Shown here piece after piece: positions 36,542 to 45,927 of a stretch of 64,000 nt of DNA. A program made the position numbers and the translations under genes. Numbering within the stretch: the stretch's first letter is position 1; each line of letters opens with the position of its first letter. Source of the DNA: an uncultured Planctomycetota bacterium (lineage in GTDB: Bacteria > Planctomycetota > Phycisphaerae > Phycisphaerales > UBA5793); contig CAADHA010000115.1 of NCBI GenBank assembly GCA_900696685.1, positions 26,000 to 89,999 of the forward strand, in the 5' to 3' direction. The notes beneath the pieces were generated by a model. The model had not been told where the DNA came from, searched no databases, and saw nothing but the letters and a program-made list of their open reading frames with translations.

Positions 36542-38068
36542 ATGCACACTGACTGGCTCAAGTGGAGTTTCCTTCCCGCGCTGCTGGTCGTGCTGGGCGT
36601 GCCCTTTGCGTTCCGGCCGCGGGGCGGGCCGGTGGATGGCGCCGCGCTGCGCCTGGTCATCATTACTCCGCACAACGAGCAGATTCGCACGGAGTTCGGC
36701 CTCGCCTTCGACCGCTGGCACCGCGCCACCTTCGAGGGGCGCGGCGTGGTCATCGACTGGCGCACCCCCGGCGGCACGGCCGAGATCCGGCGCCAACTCT
36801 TCGCTGAGTACGAGGCCGCGATCAAGCGCGGACCGATCGCACCCGGGTCCATGAGTTATGATCTGCTCTTCGGCGGCGGCAGTTATGAGCACGCGCAGGT
36901 CAAGCGGGCCGTGACCTGCACGCGGTCCGACGGCACGGTGCGCTCCGCCACCATTACGGTCCCCGTCGAATTCAGCGCTGAGCAACTTCACGAGTGGTAC
37001 GGCGAGAACCGCGTCGGCCGCAACGTGCTCTACGACGAAGATCTGCACTGGTTCGGCACGGCGCTCTCCGGCTTCGGGCTGGTGTACAACCTCGATGTGC
37101 TGCGCGACCTCGGCGTGCCGGAGCCGCAGACGTGGAGCGACCTCGCCGACCCGCGCCTCATGGGATGGGTCGCGCTCGCCGATCCGGGCCAGTCCGGCTC
37201 GATCGCGACGGTCTTTGACGTGATTCTCCAGCGCCTCGGCTGGCGCGAAGGCTGGCGCATCGTGCGCGAGGCGAGCGCCAACGCCCGGTACTTCGCCGAC
37301 TCGTCGAGCAAGATCCCCATTGACGTGAGCCTGGGCGAAGCGGCGATGGGCATGTGCATCGACTTCTACGGCCGCACGCAAGCGCAGTTCATCCGCAACG
37401 CCGACGGCAGCGAGCGCCTCGGCTACGTCGATCCGCCGCGCCTCTCCGACATCGATCCCGACCCCATCAGCCTGCTCAACGGCGGGCCGAACCGCGACCT
37501 TGCCGTTCGTTTCATCGAGTTCTGCCTGAGCGAAGATGGTCAGGCGTTGTGGCAGTTTCCGCTGACGACTTCGGAAGGTGATCTCGGGCCGCAGCAGTTT
37601 GAGTTGCGCCGCCTTCCGATCCGCCGGGTCATGTACGAGAAGCACTTTGATCGCTTCGTCGATCGCGTTGATCCTTTTGCGCTCGCCGAACCGTTTGAGA
37701 ACTGGGACAGCAACGTGCGCGGGTTCATTGCGCCTCTTCTGGCCGCAATGGCGATCGACAGCCAGGCGGAGTTGCGGTCGGCGTGGAAGGCGATCAACGG
37801 GCGGTTGCCCGACGATCCCGTGCGGGCGGAGATGCTGCGGCTGTTTCACGACATGCCGACGGCCGTGCTGACCGAAGGGCGAGAGGTGTCGCTGGCGACG
37901 GCGGAGAATCTCGCGGCGATTCGCGCCGACTGGCGCCTCGCGCAGTCGCCCGAAGGAAAGGCCAGGGGGCTTGACCCGCTCAAGGCACAGAGGGACCGCA
38001 TCCGGTGGGCGGAGTTCTTTCGAGCCCGCTATCGCGCCGTCGTAGAGTTGGGGCGATCGGGCCGATAA
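36542..38068 (+). CDS. Periplasmic Fe(III)-type ABC substrate-binding protein
   Basis: This 508-residue protein has an N-terminal signal/anchor helix (WSFLPALLVVLGVPFAF) and a class II binding-protein fold: LVIITPHNEQIRTEFGLAFD, then FGTALSGFGLVYNLDVLRDL, LADPGQSGSIATVFD and IDFYGRTQA. The wording is close to the AfuA/FbpA iron-binding group, with an enlarged C-terminal part (about 150 extra residues). No permease or ATPase genes are in the neighbourhood, so it is an orphan. The ligand is inferred from family only. It lies 20 bp after pyrF. Confidence 0.82.
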   Translation: MHTDWLKWSFLPALLVVLGVPFAFRPRGGPVDGAALRLVIITPHNEQIRTEFGLAFDRWHRATFEGRGVVIDWRTPGGTAEIRRQLFAEYEAAIKRGPIAPGSMSYDLLFGGGSYEHAQVKRAVTCTRSDGTVRSATITVPVEFSAEQLHEWYGENRVGRNVLYDEDLHWFGTALSGFGLVYNLDVLRDLGVPEPQTWSDLADPRLMGWVALADPGQSGSIATVFDVILQRLGWREGWRIVREASANARYFADSSSKIPIDVSLGEAAMGMCIDFYGRTQAQFIRNADGSERLGYVDPPRLSDIDPDPISLLNGGPNRDLAVRFIEFCLSEDGQALWQFPLTTSEGDLGPQQFELRRLPIRRVMYEKHFDRFVDRVDPFALAEPFENWDSNVRGFIAPLLAAMAIDSQAELRSAWKAINGRLPDDPVRAEMLRLFHDMPTAVLTEGREVSLATAENLAAIRADWRLAQSPEGKARGLDPLKAQRDRIRWAEFFRARYRAVVELGRSGR

Positions 38069-38080
38069 GAGATTCACTCC

Positions 38081-39568
38081 ATGTGGCGCACCCGGCACAC
38101 ACTCACGAAGATCGTCGCCACGCTCGGCAAGGCCAGCCGCGATGCCGCGACGATCCGCAAACTCGTCGAGGCGGGCGCTTCGGTCTTCCGCCTCAACTTC
38201 TCGCATGGATCGCTTGAGGAGCACAGGAAGGTTCTCGATGCCGTCCGCCAGGTCGAGAAAGAGGTCGGCCATCCCCTCGGCGTGCTTGGCGATCTCTCGG
38301 GTCCGAAGATCCGCGTCGGGCAGGTCATTGATGGCGGCGTCAACGTCGAGGCCGGGCAGGATGTCGTCTTCCAGCGCGAACCCATCGTGGCTGCCGGGCC
38401 GCGCTTCTCCTGCACCTACCCGGGCCTCGTCAGCGACGTTGAAGCGGGGCAGAAACTGCTCATCAACGACGGCGCAATCCGCATGCTCGTCGTCGATTGC
38501 CGGCCCGAAGAGATCACCTGCCGCGTCACCACGGGCGGACTGGTCACCACGGGCAAGGGCGTCAACCTGCCCAACACCCAGGTGCGCCTGCCCTGCGTCA
38601 CCGAGAAGGACCACGCCTGTCTCGAGTGGGCGGTCCGCAATGAACTCGACTTCGTCGCGATGAGTTTCGTGCGCGAGGCGCAGGATGTGCAACTCCTGCA
38701 CAGGCGGATTCTGGAGTTGATGAAGGGCTCGGGACGGCGGTCGCTGCCGATCATCGCCAAGATCGAGCGGCCGGAGGCTCTGGCGAACATCGACGCGATC
38801 CTCGACGAGGCGGAGGTGATCATGGTCGCCCGCGGCGACCTCGGCGTCGAGATGGACCTGGCGGAGGTGCCGGCGATTCAGAAGCGCCTCGTCGATGCCG
38901 CCCAGCGCCGCGGCCGGCCCTGCATCGTGGCGACGCAGATGCTCGAATCGATGATCGCCAACGCTTCGCCGACGCGGGCCGAGGCGAGCGACGTGGCCAA
39001 CGCGATCCTCGACGGAGCGGATGCGGTGATGCTCTCTGGCGAGACGGCAGTGGGGGCGTGGCCCGTGCTTGCGGTGGACACGATGAGCCGCATCGCCGCC
39101 GCGACGGAGGAGTACATCCGCAGCACGCCGCATCAGCCGCCGCCGCTGACCACCGAGCGCCGCAAGGGGCACTGGACCGCTGCAATCGCCCACGGCGCGT
39201 GGATGATCGCGCAGGACGTGAGAGCAAAGGTGATCGTGGCGCCAACCGAATCTGGCCTGACCGCACTGCACCTCAGTCAGAACAACTTCCGCATCCCGAT
39301 CGTGATCGGCTCAGAGGACCGCTCGACGCTGCGGCGCCTGACGGTGCTGCACGGGGTCACGCCCGTCGAGATCGACATGCCGCCCGATCTCGACGAGTTC
39401 ACGGGCCTGGTGGACGAGTTGCTGCTGGCGCGCGGCTGGGTGGAGCGCGGGGAGCCGGTGGTAATCCTCGCGGGCCACCCGATCGGCCGCGTCGGCTCGA
39501 CAAACTCGCTCGCCGTCCACCACGTCGGCGATCCGAGCACGGGGTATCGAAAGCGGCACGTGCGATAG
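38081..39568 (+). CDS. pyk: Pyruvate kinase
   Basis: This 495-residue glycolytic enzyme converts phosphoenolpyruvate and ADP to pyruvate and ATP. Landmarks are TKIVATLGKASRD, FRLNFSHGS, GDLSGPKIRVG, IIAKIERPEALANID (catalytic Lys/Glu), VARGDLGVEM and QMLESMI with the substrate loop. SGETAVG follows, and the C-terminal regulatory domain begins near residue 360. Length and motifs are normal. It starts 12 bp after the binding-protein gene, so the two may be cotranscribed. Confidence 0.96.
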   Translation: MWRTRHTLTKIVATLGKASRDAATIRKLVEAGASVFRLNFSHGSLEEHRKVLDAVRQVEKEVGHPLGVLGDLSGPKIRVGQVIDGGVNVEAGQDVVFQREPIVAAGPRFSCTYPGLVSDVEAGQKLLINDGAIRMLVVDCRPEEITCRVTTGGLVTTGKGVNLPNTQVRLPCVTEKDHACLEWAVRNELDFVAMSFVREAQDVQLLHRRILELMKGSGRRSLPIIAKIERPEALANIDAILDEAEVIMVARGDLGVEMDLAEVPAIQKRLVDAAQRRGRPCIVATQMLESMIANASPTRAEASDVANAILDGADAVMLSGETAVGAWPVLAVDTMSRIAAATEEYIRSTPHQPPPLTTERRKGHWTAAIAHGAWMIAQDVRAKVIVAPTESGLTALHLSQNNFRIPIVIGSEDRSTLRRLTVLHGVTPVEIDMPPDLDEFTGLVDELLLARGWVERGEPVVILAGHPIGRVGSTNSLAVHHVGDPSTGYRKRHVR

Positions 39569-39633
39569 CGCCGCCCTCGCGTCCGGCGACTCTCAGGGCG
39601 ATGCTCGTGCCTCCGCCCTCATACCATCACCCC

Positions 39634-40950
39634 ATGAGCCGGATCACAGCGGGGATCCTCACGGTCGGCGATGAACTCACCAGCGGCGACCGGGTGGACA
39701 CGAACAGCACGTGGCTCTCGCAGCGCCTGCTCGAACTCGGCGTCGAGACGGCCTTCCACCTTGCGCTGCCCGACGACCGCGCCGCGATCGCCGCGTCGAT
39801 CCGCGAATCGGCGCCTCGTGTCAGCGTGCTGCTCATCACCGGCGGACTCGGGCCGACCGAGGATGACCTCACGCGCGAAGCGCTGGCGGATGCGCTGGGC
39901 GAGGAACTGGTGACCGACGAAGCGGCGCTGGGTCTGCTTCGCGGCCGCTTTGAGAAGCGCGGCTTGGAGATGCCGCGGCGCAATCTCCAGCAGGTTCGCC
40001 GGCCGCGCTCGGCCGCGATGCTCGGCAACCCGGTCGGCACGGCGCCGGGGCTGGCCGCCCGCGCCGAAGGGACACCCATCTATGTCATGCCCGGCGTGCC
40101 CGGCGAGATGAAGCGCATGTGGGCCGATCACGTCGCGCCGGCCGTGCGAGAACTTGTGAACGGATCGGACCGCTGCCTCACCGCGTGGATTCACACCGTG
40201 AGCCTTGCCGAGAGCAAGGTCGGCGAGATCATCGAAGACCTCATGCAGCGCGGCGGGCCTGTCGTCGTCGGAACTCTCGTGAGCGACTACATCGTCAGCG
40301 TCCGCGTGCGCGCGGCCGGCGCGGCACCGGAGATCGAGGACCTCTTCGTCACGACGGCGCGCACGGTCGAGGAGCGCCTGGGCGTCTATGCCTTCGGCCG
40401 CGATGAAGACACTCTGGCTTCGGTGATCGTGCGCCGCCTCGCGGCTCAGGGCGCGACGCTCGTCACGGCCGAGTCGTGCACGGGCGGGCTTGTCGGCTCG
40501 ATGATCACGGACGTGCCCGGCGCCAGCGCGGTCTACCTCGGCGGCTGGGTCACGTACAGCAATGCATTCAAGGCCGAGTTCCTCGATGTCTCGCCGGAGA
40601 CGATCGCTCAGCACGGTGCGGTGTCGGGACTGACGGCGGACCAGATGGCGATCGGCGCGCTGGCGCAGAGCGGGGCCCGGTACGCGCTGGCGATCACCGG
40701 CGTCGCCGGGCCGGAGGGAGGCAGTGCGGCCAAGCCCGTCGGCACCGTCTTCATCGCCCTCGCCTTCATCGACGAAGACGGTGAGCCGAGTTCGCACGTG
40801 CGGCACTTTGTTTTCGTCGGCGACCGCGAGATGGTCCGCCGCCGCGCCGCGATCACGGCGCTGGCGATGCTCCAGTTCCATCTCGCCAATGACGGAACGG
40901 TGCCGGAGATGCTCGGCGAGTTCCGCCCGCGCATCGAGACGGGGGCGTGA
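39634..40950 (+). CDS. cinA: CinA-family protein (NMN deamidase type)
   Basis: This 438-residue protein has two domains. An N-terminal MoCF-like domain shows GILTVGDELTSGDRVDTN and LLITGGLGPTEDDLTREAL. A C-terminal CinA domain shows TLVTAESCTGGLVGSMITDV, GGWVTYSNAFKAEFL and YALAITGVAGPEGG. The family includes pyridine-nucleotide pyrophosphatase and NMN deamidase activities used in NAD recycling. The ATG at 39634 was chosen because the MoCF domain begins there; an in-frame ATG at 39601 is possible. Confidence 0.94.
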   Translation: MSRITAGILTVGDELTSGDRVDTNSTWLSQRLLELGVETAFHLALPDDRAAIAASIRESAPRVSVLLITGGLGPTEDDLTREALADALGEELVTDEAALGLLRGRFEKRGLEMPRRNLQQVRRPRSAAMLGNPVGTAPGLAARAEGTPIYVMPGVPGEMKRMWADHVAPAVRELVNGSDRCLTAWIHTVSLAESKVGEIIEDLMQRGGPVVVGTLVSDYIVSVRVRAAGAAPEIEDLFVTTARTVEERLGVYAFGRDEDTLASVIVRRLAAQGATLVTAESCTGGLVGSMITDVPGASAVYLGGWVTYSNAFKAEFLDVSPETIAQHGAVSGLTADQMAIGALAQSGARYALAITGVAGPEGGSAAKPVGTVFIALAFIDEDGEPSSHVRHFVFVGDREMVRRRAAITALAMLQFHLANDGTVPEMLGEFRPRIETGA

Positions 40951-41099
40951 ACGGCGATCGAACGCGGAGGCGCAAGCGGTCTCGGACGCTCGGCACGATT
41001 CGCGGGTTCTCTCCCGCGATGCCTCTGCTGCTCTGAGACCTTCGCATTCAGCGCGCCACGACACGCGCGGCGTTGGTTGCCGGCGTGTGTCATGGCGGT

Positions 41100-41545
41100 C
41101 GGCTGCGGATCGTAAGCCGAGTTCTGTTCCGCGCCCGCGAACTCCTTGACGGGGGCTGCGTCGGGCGCGGGGCGATCATTTCTCTTCCCGGCGCGTTGCC
41201 GCGACGGGGCGTGGCGTCGCCGAAGCGGCGCCATGCAGCGATCTACCCGTTCCCATTGGCCGGACCAGCCGGGAACTGCGTGATCTTGCACGCGGTGGGG
41301 TTTGCCCTGCCCCGATCGTCGCCGACCGGGCGGTGCGCTCTTACCGCACCATTTCACCCTTGCCTGTGCCGGGCGCGAGGCCCGGCCATCGGCGGTGTGT
41401 TTTCTGTGGCACTGTCCCTGGCCCGCGACCGTGGCGCCGAAGCGCCCTGTTCGGGCCGGTGGGTGTTGCCCACCACCGTGTCCTGCCGTGCTCGGACTTT
41501 CCTCCCCGGGATGAACCCGGAGCGATCGCCGCATCCGCAGCGGCG
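41100..41545 (-). ncRNA. rnpB: RNase P RNA (bacterial type A)
   Basis: Read on the minus strand, the region has the 5' conserved GGGGAGGAAAGTCCGAGCAC block (about 41506-41487). The internal GGTGAAATGGTGCGGTAAGAG block follows (about 41350-41330, one base longer than shown as a run), and the 3' block ACAGAACTCGGCTTAC lies at about 41127-41112. GCTGCGGAT near 41541 pairs with ATCCGCAGC near 41102, closing helix P1. The length of about 445 nt fits type A. The ends are set by P1 and may be off by a few bases. This RNA explains why no protein gene occupies 41000-41690. Confidence 0.93.
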
Positions 41546-41692
41546 CTGGATGATAGGGCGGGAGGCCATCGAGGAACTCAGGCAGAGGATCAGCCGAGGA
41601 CGGCGTCGTCTCATCGCCGGGCAAGTCCCTGGCCGCCTGCCTCTGCGCCTGCAAGCCGCGCAGGGAGTGTGCGGCGCCGATACACTGTCGGC

Positions 41693-42700
41693 ATGACGGC
41701 GGATGTGATGCTCGATGCCGAATCGCACTCGATCGCGGGCGCCGGCGGCGGCACGGGCCGGCGGGCCATCGTCTGGTGCGAACCGGATCAGGCCGACCTC
41801 GTCGAGGAGGTGCGCGCCCTCGCCGGGATTGAGATCGTGTGCGCCGGCGCGCCGTCGCCCGCAGCCGCGGAACTTTCGGCCCGCCTCGGCGCGGAGAAGA
41901 CCGACGACCTGCGTCGTGCCGTCTTCGACGTGCCGCACGACGTCCTGCTGCTGCTCACGCTCGGCGGCGTCGTGCGCGAGGAGCGCAAGGCGATTCTCGA
42001 CCGTGCCGCGGCGACGCTGACGCTCGAGCCGATCGCCGAGGGCATCTCCGACGGCGGCGCCGATCCGGTCAGGTCGCCCGTCTGGCTTGTGCCGGCGATG
42101 CGGCACAGCGCCCCGATGCGCCTCTTTGAAGACTGTCGCGAGAGCCTCGGCGCAGTTCGGTCCGTCAACGTGATGATGCGATGCCGCGCGTCGCGCGGCT
42201 CGCTGCACGCCCGCCTTACCGACGCGGCGGACACGGTCGAACGCCTGTGCGGCCCGATCGAGTTGCTCGACGCCGCCATGAGCGGACCGGCTTCCACCGC
42301 CCCCGAGTCGCCGCGCGACCTGCACGGCCACATCACCGTCAACGCCCGCTTCGCACAGAATTGCTGTGCCAGCATCCATGTCAGCGACTGCGGCGGAACC
42401 TGGGCGCGGGGCGTGACTGTCCTTGCCGAGAAAGGCTGCGCCCGCATGACCGACCACGACCTCGAACTCGTGGACCTCGGGGGAAACGTGCTCGAGCGAT
42501 CCTCCTTTGACGCGACGGCCGCGTCCGCGCCTGCCCGCCTCCTCGCCGAGGAGATCGATGCGATCCTCGACCCTCGGCGCCGCCAGCGCGAGCCTTACCC
42601 CCTCGCATCGACCGCGGCCGTCTGCGAGGCAGTGCGACTGAGCGTCTGCACGCTCCAGAGCGAGTCGCCGCGCAAACTCCTGCAACTGATTCGCACCTGA
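41693..42700 (+). CDS. Gfo/Idh-like protein, divergent
   Basis: This 335-residue protein starts with a Rossmann-like half lacking the GxGxxG dinucleotide motif (RAIVWCEPDQADLVEEV...AAELSARLGAEKTDDLRRAV). The C-terminal half resembles the alpha/beta domain of Gfo/Idh/MocA oxidoreductases (GHITVNARFAQNCCASIHVS, WARGVTVLAEKGCARM). The overall order suggests a sugar-dehydrogenase relative that lost cofactor binding, but the similarity is weak and the protein could be something else. The ATG at 41693 clears the RNase P RNA. The stop codon is also the first three bases of repeat copy 2. Confidence 0.5.
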   Translation: MTADVMLDAESHSIAGAGGGTGRRAIVWCEPDQADLVEEVRALAGIEIVCAGAPSPAAAELSARLGAEKTDDLRRAVFDVPHDVLLLLTLGGVVREERKAILDRAAATLTLEPIAEGISDGGADPVRSPVWLVPAMRHSAPMRLFEDCRESLGAVRSVNVMMRCRASRGSLHARLTDAADTVERLCGPIELLDAAMSGPASTAPESPRDLHGHITVNARFAQNCCASIHVSDCGGTWARGVTVLAEKGCARMTDHDLELVDLGGNVLERSSFDATAASAPARLLAEEIDAILDPRRRQREPYPLASTAAVCEAVRLSVCTLQSESPRKLLQLIRT

Positions 42701-42866
42701 GAACCTGCCTGAAAGCCGTCGGGTGCCGCGGTCCGGAGGGAGGCTCCGCGACCGGAGGACCACGTCGTGACGCGGACGGTCGATCACGCCGGCTCGGTCG
42801 TCGATCGCGCGCCGGCGTGGCCCGCGCTCCCGAAGCGTCGCTTGACCACGGCACGCGCAGTTCTCA
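42698..42866. repeat. 169-bp dispersed imperfect palindrome, copy 2
   Basis: This is the second copy of the element at 4980-5147, in the same orientation relative to its upstream gene. It has the same TGAGAAC/GTTCTCA ends and the same inner arms (GGGTGCCGCGGTC here against GACCACGGCAC). Again the first TGA is the stop codon of the preceding plus-strand gene. Confidence 0.85.
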
Positions 42867-43286
42867 AACAGTCTCTGAGGTTCGCCTGACCCTGGTTGCC
42901 GCGATCACCTCAGGCGTTGGACGTCGGCCCGGCACAAGCCCGGCAACGGGCCGGCCAAAGGAAAACCCCGTTGCCACCAGAGGCGGCAACGGGGCGGAGG
43001 GGAGAAAGATGATCACTTCAGAAATCGGACAGACTTGAGCATATTCAGCAACAAAATGCGTACATTTCCCGGTACGCCAGACGTAACTCTTTCATTTTCA
43101 GCATGTTAGATCGCAAAAAAACTCGTTGGCCGGGCGTCGGAGCCGACTTGCGGCATGATCCTTACGCATCCCGGCGCTTCCTTGTGCGGTAACGGAGCAG
43201 GAAATCCCCCCCTCCGGCTGTGTTCTGACCCGCTGGGGGGGGCACGCCTCGAACCTGAGGCGCCCCCGGATTCTGACCAGGGCGGC
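42867..43286. other. Intergenic region between convergent genes
   Basis: No gene is supported. A perfect 10-bp hairpin (CCCCGTTGCC / GGCAACGGGG, 42966-42994) probably terminates transcription from one or both sides. The segment 43030-43130 is unusually AT-rich for this window, with AAAAAAA near 43115. The last ~90 bp hold runs of C and G (CCCCCCCC and GGGGGGGG) and small GC hairpins. Confidence 0.55.
42966..42994. terminator. Perfect 10-bp hairpin between convergent genes
   Basis: CCCCGTTGCC and GGCAACGGGG pair perfectly around a 9-base loop. It lies about 100 bp after repeat copy 2 and 290 bp past the stop of the minus-strand glycosyltransferase. AAAA precedes it on the plus strand, which would be a TTTT tail for minus-strand transcripts. 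Confidence 0.6.
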
Positions 43287-44360
43287 TCAGGTGGCAATCG
43301 CGACGTTTCCGCCAGTGAGCATGCGCTCGTAGGTGGAGGCGAGCAGCTCGCTTTGGGTTGACATGGAGTGGCGGGCGGCGATGAGCCGGCGGGCGGCCTC
43401 GGCTCGGGTGCGCGCCCCTTGAGGATCGGAGAGAATACGGCGCAGAGCGGTGGCCCACGCGGCCGCTTCGGCGCGTTCGATGATCGTCGCCGCCTCGTCG
43501 GTGTTGAGTACGTCGTTGTAGAGGTCGCGCACGGCGATGGTGGCCATCGGCATCGCCATCGCCTGGATCAGGAAACTGTTGCACCGCCCCGTCGCCGCGG
43601 GCGCCAGCAGCACGCTTGCGGACAGCACCAGATCGCGGTGCTCGAGCACGTCCGGCGTGAGGCTGAACTGCGCCCGCACGGATCGCTCGCCCGCCCGGCG
43701 CCAGGCGCGGGCGCGGACGGATTCGTCGAGGTCTGCGAAGATCGTCACCTGCCGGAAGTCCGGCGCCACCATTGCCAGGCCGTCGATCACGCTCTCGATC
43801 GCGGCCGCGGGCGCACCCCGGCCCGCGAGCACGACGGCTACGCTGAACTCGATCTGCGCAAGAATCTGGTGCGGCTCGGGCGGGACGTAGACGCCGATGG
43901 GCACGACCTGGACCATCTCGCGAGGCACCGACCGGCCGCATTCTTGCGCCAGCGCCTCGCATGCGGGAAGGACCGCCCCGAGTTGCGGCACGGCGCCGGG
44001 CCTGGGCACGGCCCGCGCTTCTTCCCGCGACCAGACCGACAGCGCCGCCGGGCACTGCATCTCCTTCGCCAGCGCCAGTGCCGTGCGCCACGATCCCGCG
44101 CCGATCGCGTGCACCACGTCCGGCGCGTGCGGCGCCAGCGCCTCTCGCGCCTCGCGGATCGACGACTTCACCGACCATGGCAGTCCCGACGGCCGATACG
44201 GAATCAGCGGCGTCAGGGCGATGCGCGGATCATCCGGCTGCGATTCGGGCATCAGCCTCACCACGCGCAGGCCGGCCGACAGAAGTCCGACCACCGTGCG
44301 CGCAAACCAGTCCCGCTCGGTCCGGGCGATGGCTTCGTCGATCATGAGCGCGGCAAGCAT
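43287..44360 (-). CDS. GT4-like glycosyltransferase
   Basis: This 357-residue protein has the two-Rossmann build of GT-B enzymes: VGLLSAGLRVVRLMPES in the N half, VVHAIGAGSWRTALALAKEM, the linker VVPIGVYVPPEP, and a C half with VLLAPAATGRCNSFLIQAMA. The usual donor-binding glutamate motif (E-x7-E) is only weakly preserved around the last segment, so donor use is uncertain. It lies 27 bp downstream of bioA on the same strand. Confidence 0.7.
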   Translation of the reverse strand: MLAALMIDEAIARTERDWFARTVVGLLSAGLRVVRLMPESQPDDPRIALTPLIPYRPSGLPWSVKSSIREAREALAPHAPDVVHAIGAGSWRTALALAKEMQCPAALSVWSREEARAVPRPGAVPQLGAVLPACEALAQECGRSVPREMVQVVPIGVYVPPEPHQILAQIEFSVAVVLAGRGAPAAAIESVIDGLAMVAPDFRQVTIFADLDESVRARAWRRAGERSVRAQFSLTPDVLEHRDLVLSASVLLAPAATGRCNSFLIQAMAMPMATIAVRDLYNDVLNTDEAATIIERAEAAAWATALRRILSDPQGARTRAEAARRLIAARHSMSTQSELLASTYERMLTGGNVAIAT

Positions 44361-44387
44361 GGGCGCTCCCGGCGGCCGCGACCGCCC

Positions 44388-45842
44388 TCAGCAACGCGCG
44401 GCCTCGAAGTCGAACGATCGGATCGTCCCGATGACGATCCGCATCATCCGCTCAAGTGTATCGGCCCGCATCGCCGGGATCGGGTTGAGAATGACCGTAT
44501 CGCCGAGAGGGCGGATGATCAGGCCGCGAGGCCGGGCCGCGGCGCAAACGGCATGACCGAGACGCGGTTTCACGTCAAACGCCCGCCGCGGCCGGCGTGA
44601 GGCGACGAGATCGATCCCTGCCATTACCCCGCGCTGCCGTACATCGCCCACGTGTGGATGATCGCGCAGCTCGCCCAGCGCCTCAGCCATGATCGCCGCG
44701 TTGCGCTGCACGGCGGCGCAGGTGCCGCGCCGTTCAATGAGATCGAGATTGGTCAGGGCCGCGGCGCAGGCGAGCGCGTTGCCGGTGTAGGTGTGTCCGT
44801 GGTAGAGCGTCTTGTGCTCCCAGGGCTCGCCCTCGAAGGCCTGTTCGATCCGGTCCGTGCAGAGCGTCGCCGCCAGGGGCAGGTAGCCGCCGCTGATGCC
44901 CTTGGCGAGGCAGAGGATGTCCGGCACCGCTCCTTCCTGCTCACAGGCAAAGAGCGTCCCGGTGCGGCAGAAACCGACGGCGACCTCGTCGGCGATGAGC
45001 GGTACGCCTCGCGCTGCACAGAGTTGCGCGACACCGCTGAGAAAACCTTCCGGGTGTGTCACCATGCCAGCCGCTCCCTGGACCAACGGCTCAATCATCA
45101 CCGCTGCGACGGTGTCGCCATGCGCATCGAGCGCCTCGTCGAACTGCGCCAGGCAGCGGTCGCGCCCGACGCGGCGCAACGCCTCATCATGCCAGGGCCA
45201 GTCGATGTCCTGCGCTTCGGGCGCGCTGGTCACATCGGGGGCGGGGCTGAAGACCGTGCGGAAAGTGAGCGTTTCGAACGGCCGATGGAAGGTCTCGCAA
45301 TAGCCGACGCTCATCGCGCCGACCGTGTCGCCGTGGTACGCGCCTCTGAAGGCGATGATGGTGGTGCGCTGAGGCCGGCCGCTGTGGTGATGAAAGCCGA
45401 CAGCCATCTTGATGGCCAGTTCGGTCGCGGTCGCGCCGGAGTCGGAGTAGAACACCCTGGTGAGAGGCGGACGAGGCGGAAGCCGGCGTGACTCGCGCGA
45501 TTGCGCGAGTGATTGCGCCGCCTGTACGAGGCGCGCCGCAAACTCAATAGATGGCGTTGAGCCCAGTCCGAGCAGCGTGCTGTGCGCCACGCGATCGAGT
45601 TGGGCGCGGATGGCGGCATCGATCTCCGGTACGCGGTGACCGTGGACGTTGCACCAGAGTGAACTGACGCCGTCGATGTACCGCCGGCCCATGGTGTCGA
45701 TGAGTTCATCGCCTTCGGCAGCGTCGATGATGATCGGTTCGCTCTGGCGCCACTGGCGCATCGGCGTGAAGGGATGCCAGACGTGTTCATGATCGAGCGC
45801 GGCGAGGCGCGCGGTGCGCTGCGAGGGAGTTTCGGTCGTCAT
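44388..45842 (-). CDS. bioA: Adenosylmethionine--8-amino-7-oxononanoate aminotransferase
   Basis: This 484-residue PLP enzyme of biotin synthesis transfers an amino group from S-adenosylmethionine to KAPA, giving DAPA. Landmarks are HVWHPFTPMRQW at the start, DGVSSLWCNVHGH, FYSDSGATATELAIKM, FRGAYHGDTVGAMSVGYCET (substrate region), LIADEVAVGFCRTGTLFACE and the PLP lysine in LCLAKGISGGYLPLAAT. It is slightly longer than E. coli BioA. No other bio genes are present in the window. Confidence 0.94.
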   Translation of the reverse strand: MTTETPSQRTARLAALDHEHVWHPFTPMRQWRQSEPIIIDAAEGDELIDTMGRRYIDGVSSLWCNVHGHRVPEIDAAIRAQLDRVAHSTLLGLGSTPSIEFAARLVQAAQSLAQSRESRRLPPRPPLTRVFYSDSGATATELAIKMAVGFHHHSGRPQRTTIIAFRGAYHGDTVGAMSVGYCETFHRPFETLTFRTVFSPAPDVTSAPEAQDIDWPWHDEALRRVGRDRCLAQFDEALDAHGDTVAAVMIEPLVQGAAGMVTHPEGFLSGVAQLCAARGVPLIADEVAVGFCRTGTLFACEQEGAVPDILCLAKGISGGYLPLAATLCTDRIEQAFEGEPWEHKTLYHGHTYTGNALACAAALTNLDLIERRGTCAAVQRNAAIMAEALGELRDHPHVGDVRQRGVMAGIDLVASRRPRRAFDVKPRLGHAVCAAARPRGLIIRPLGDTVILNPIPAMRADTLERMMRIVIGTIRSFDFEAARC

Positions 45843-45927
45843 GATCGGCGCATCGTAGCGGATTGGCCCGGAGTTGTTCGGCTGCGACCCGAAGGCCCGG
45901 CGCCGGGGAGCGCGATCGATGAACCTC

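Noticed and set aside
36329..39271. Very long minus-strand open frame opposite pyrF, the binding protein and pyk
   Set aside because: It is antisense to three well-supported genes, is rich in Arg/His/Ala/Pro without domains, and is what high GC creates opposite real genes.
41073..41696. Open frames across 41073-41696 on both strands
   Set aside because: The interval is RNase P RNA; the frames are incidental and have no protein-like features.
43197..43290. Possible tRNA-like or small RNA in the GC-hairpin stretch before the glycosyltransferase stop
   Set aside because: Only short stems and C/G runs are visible; no cloverleaf or known RNA signature could be built.
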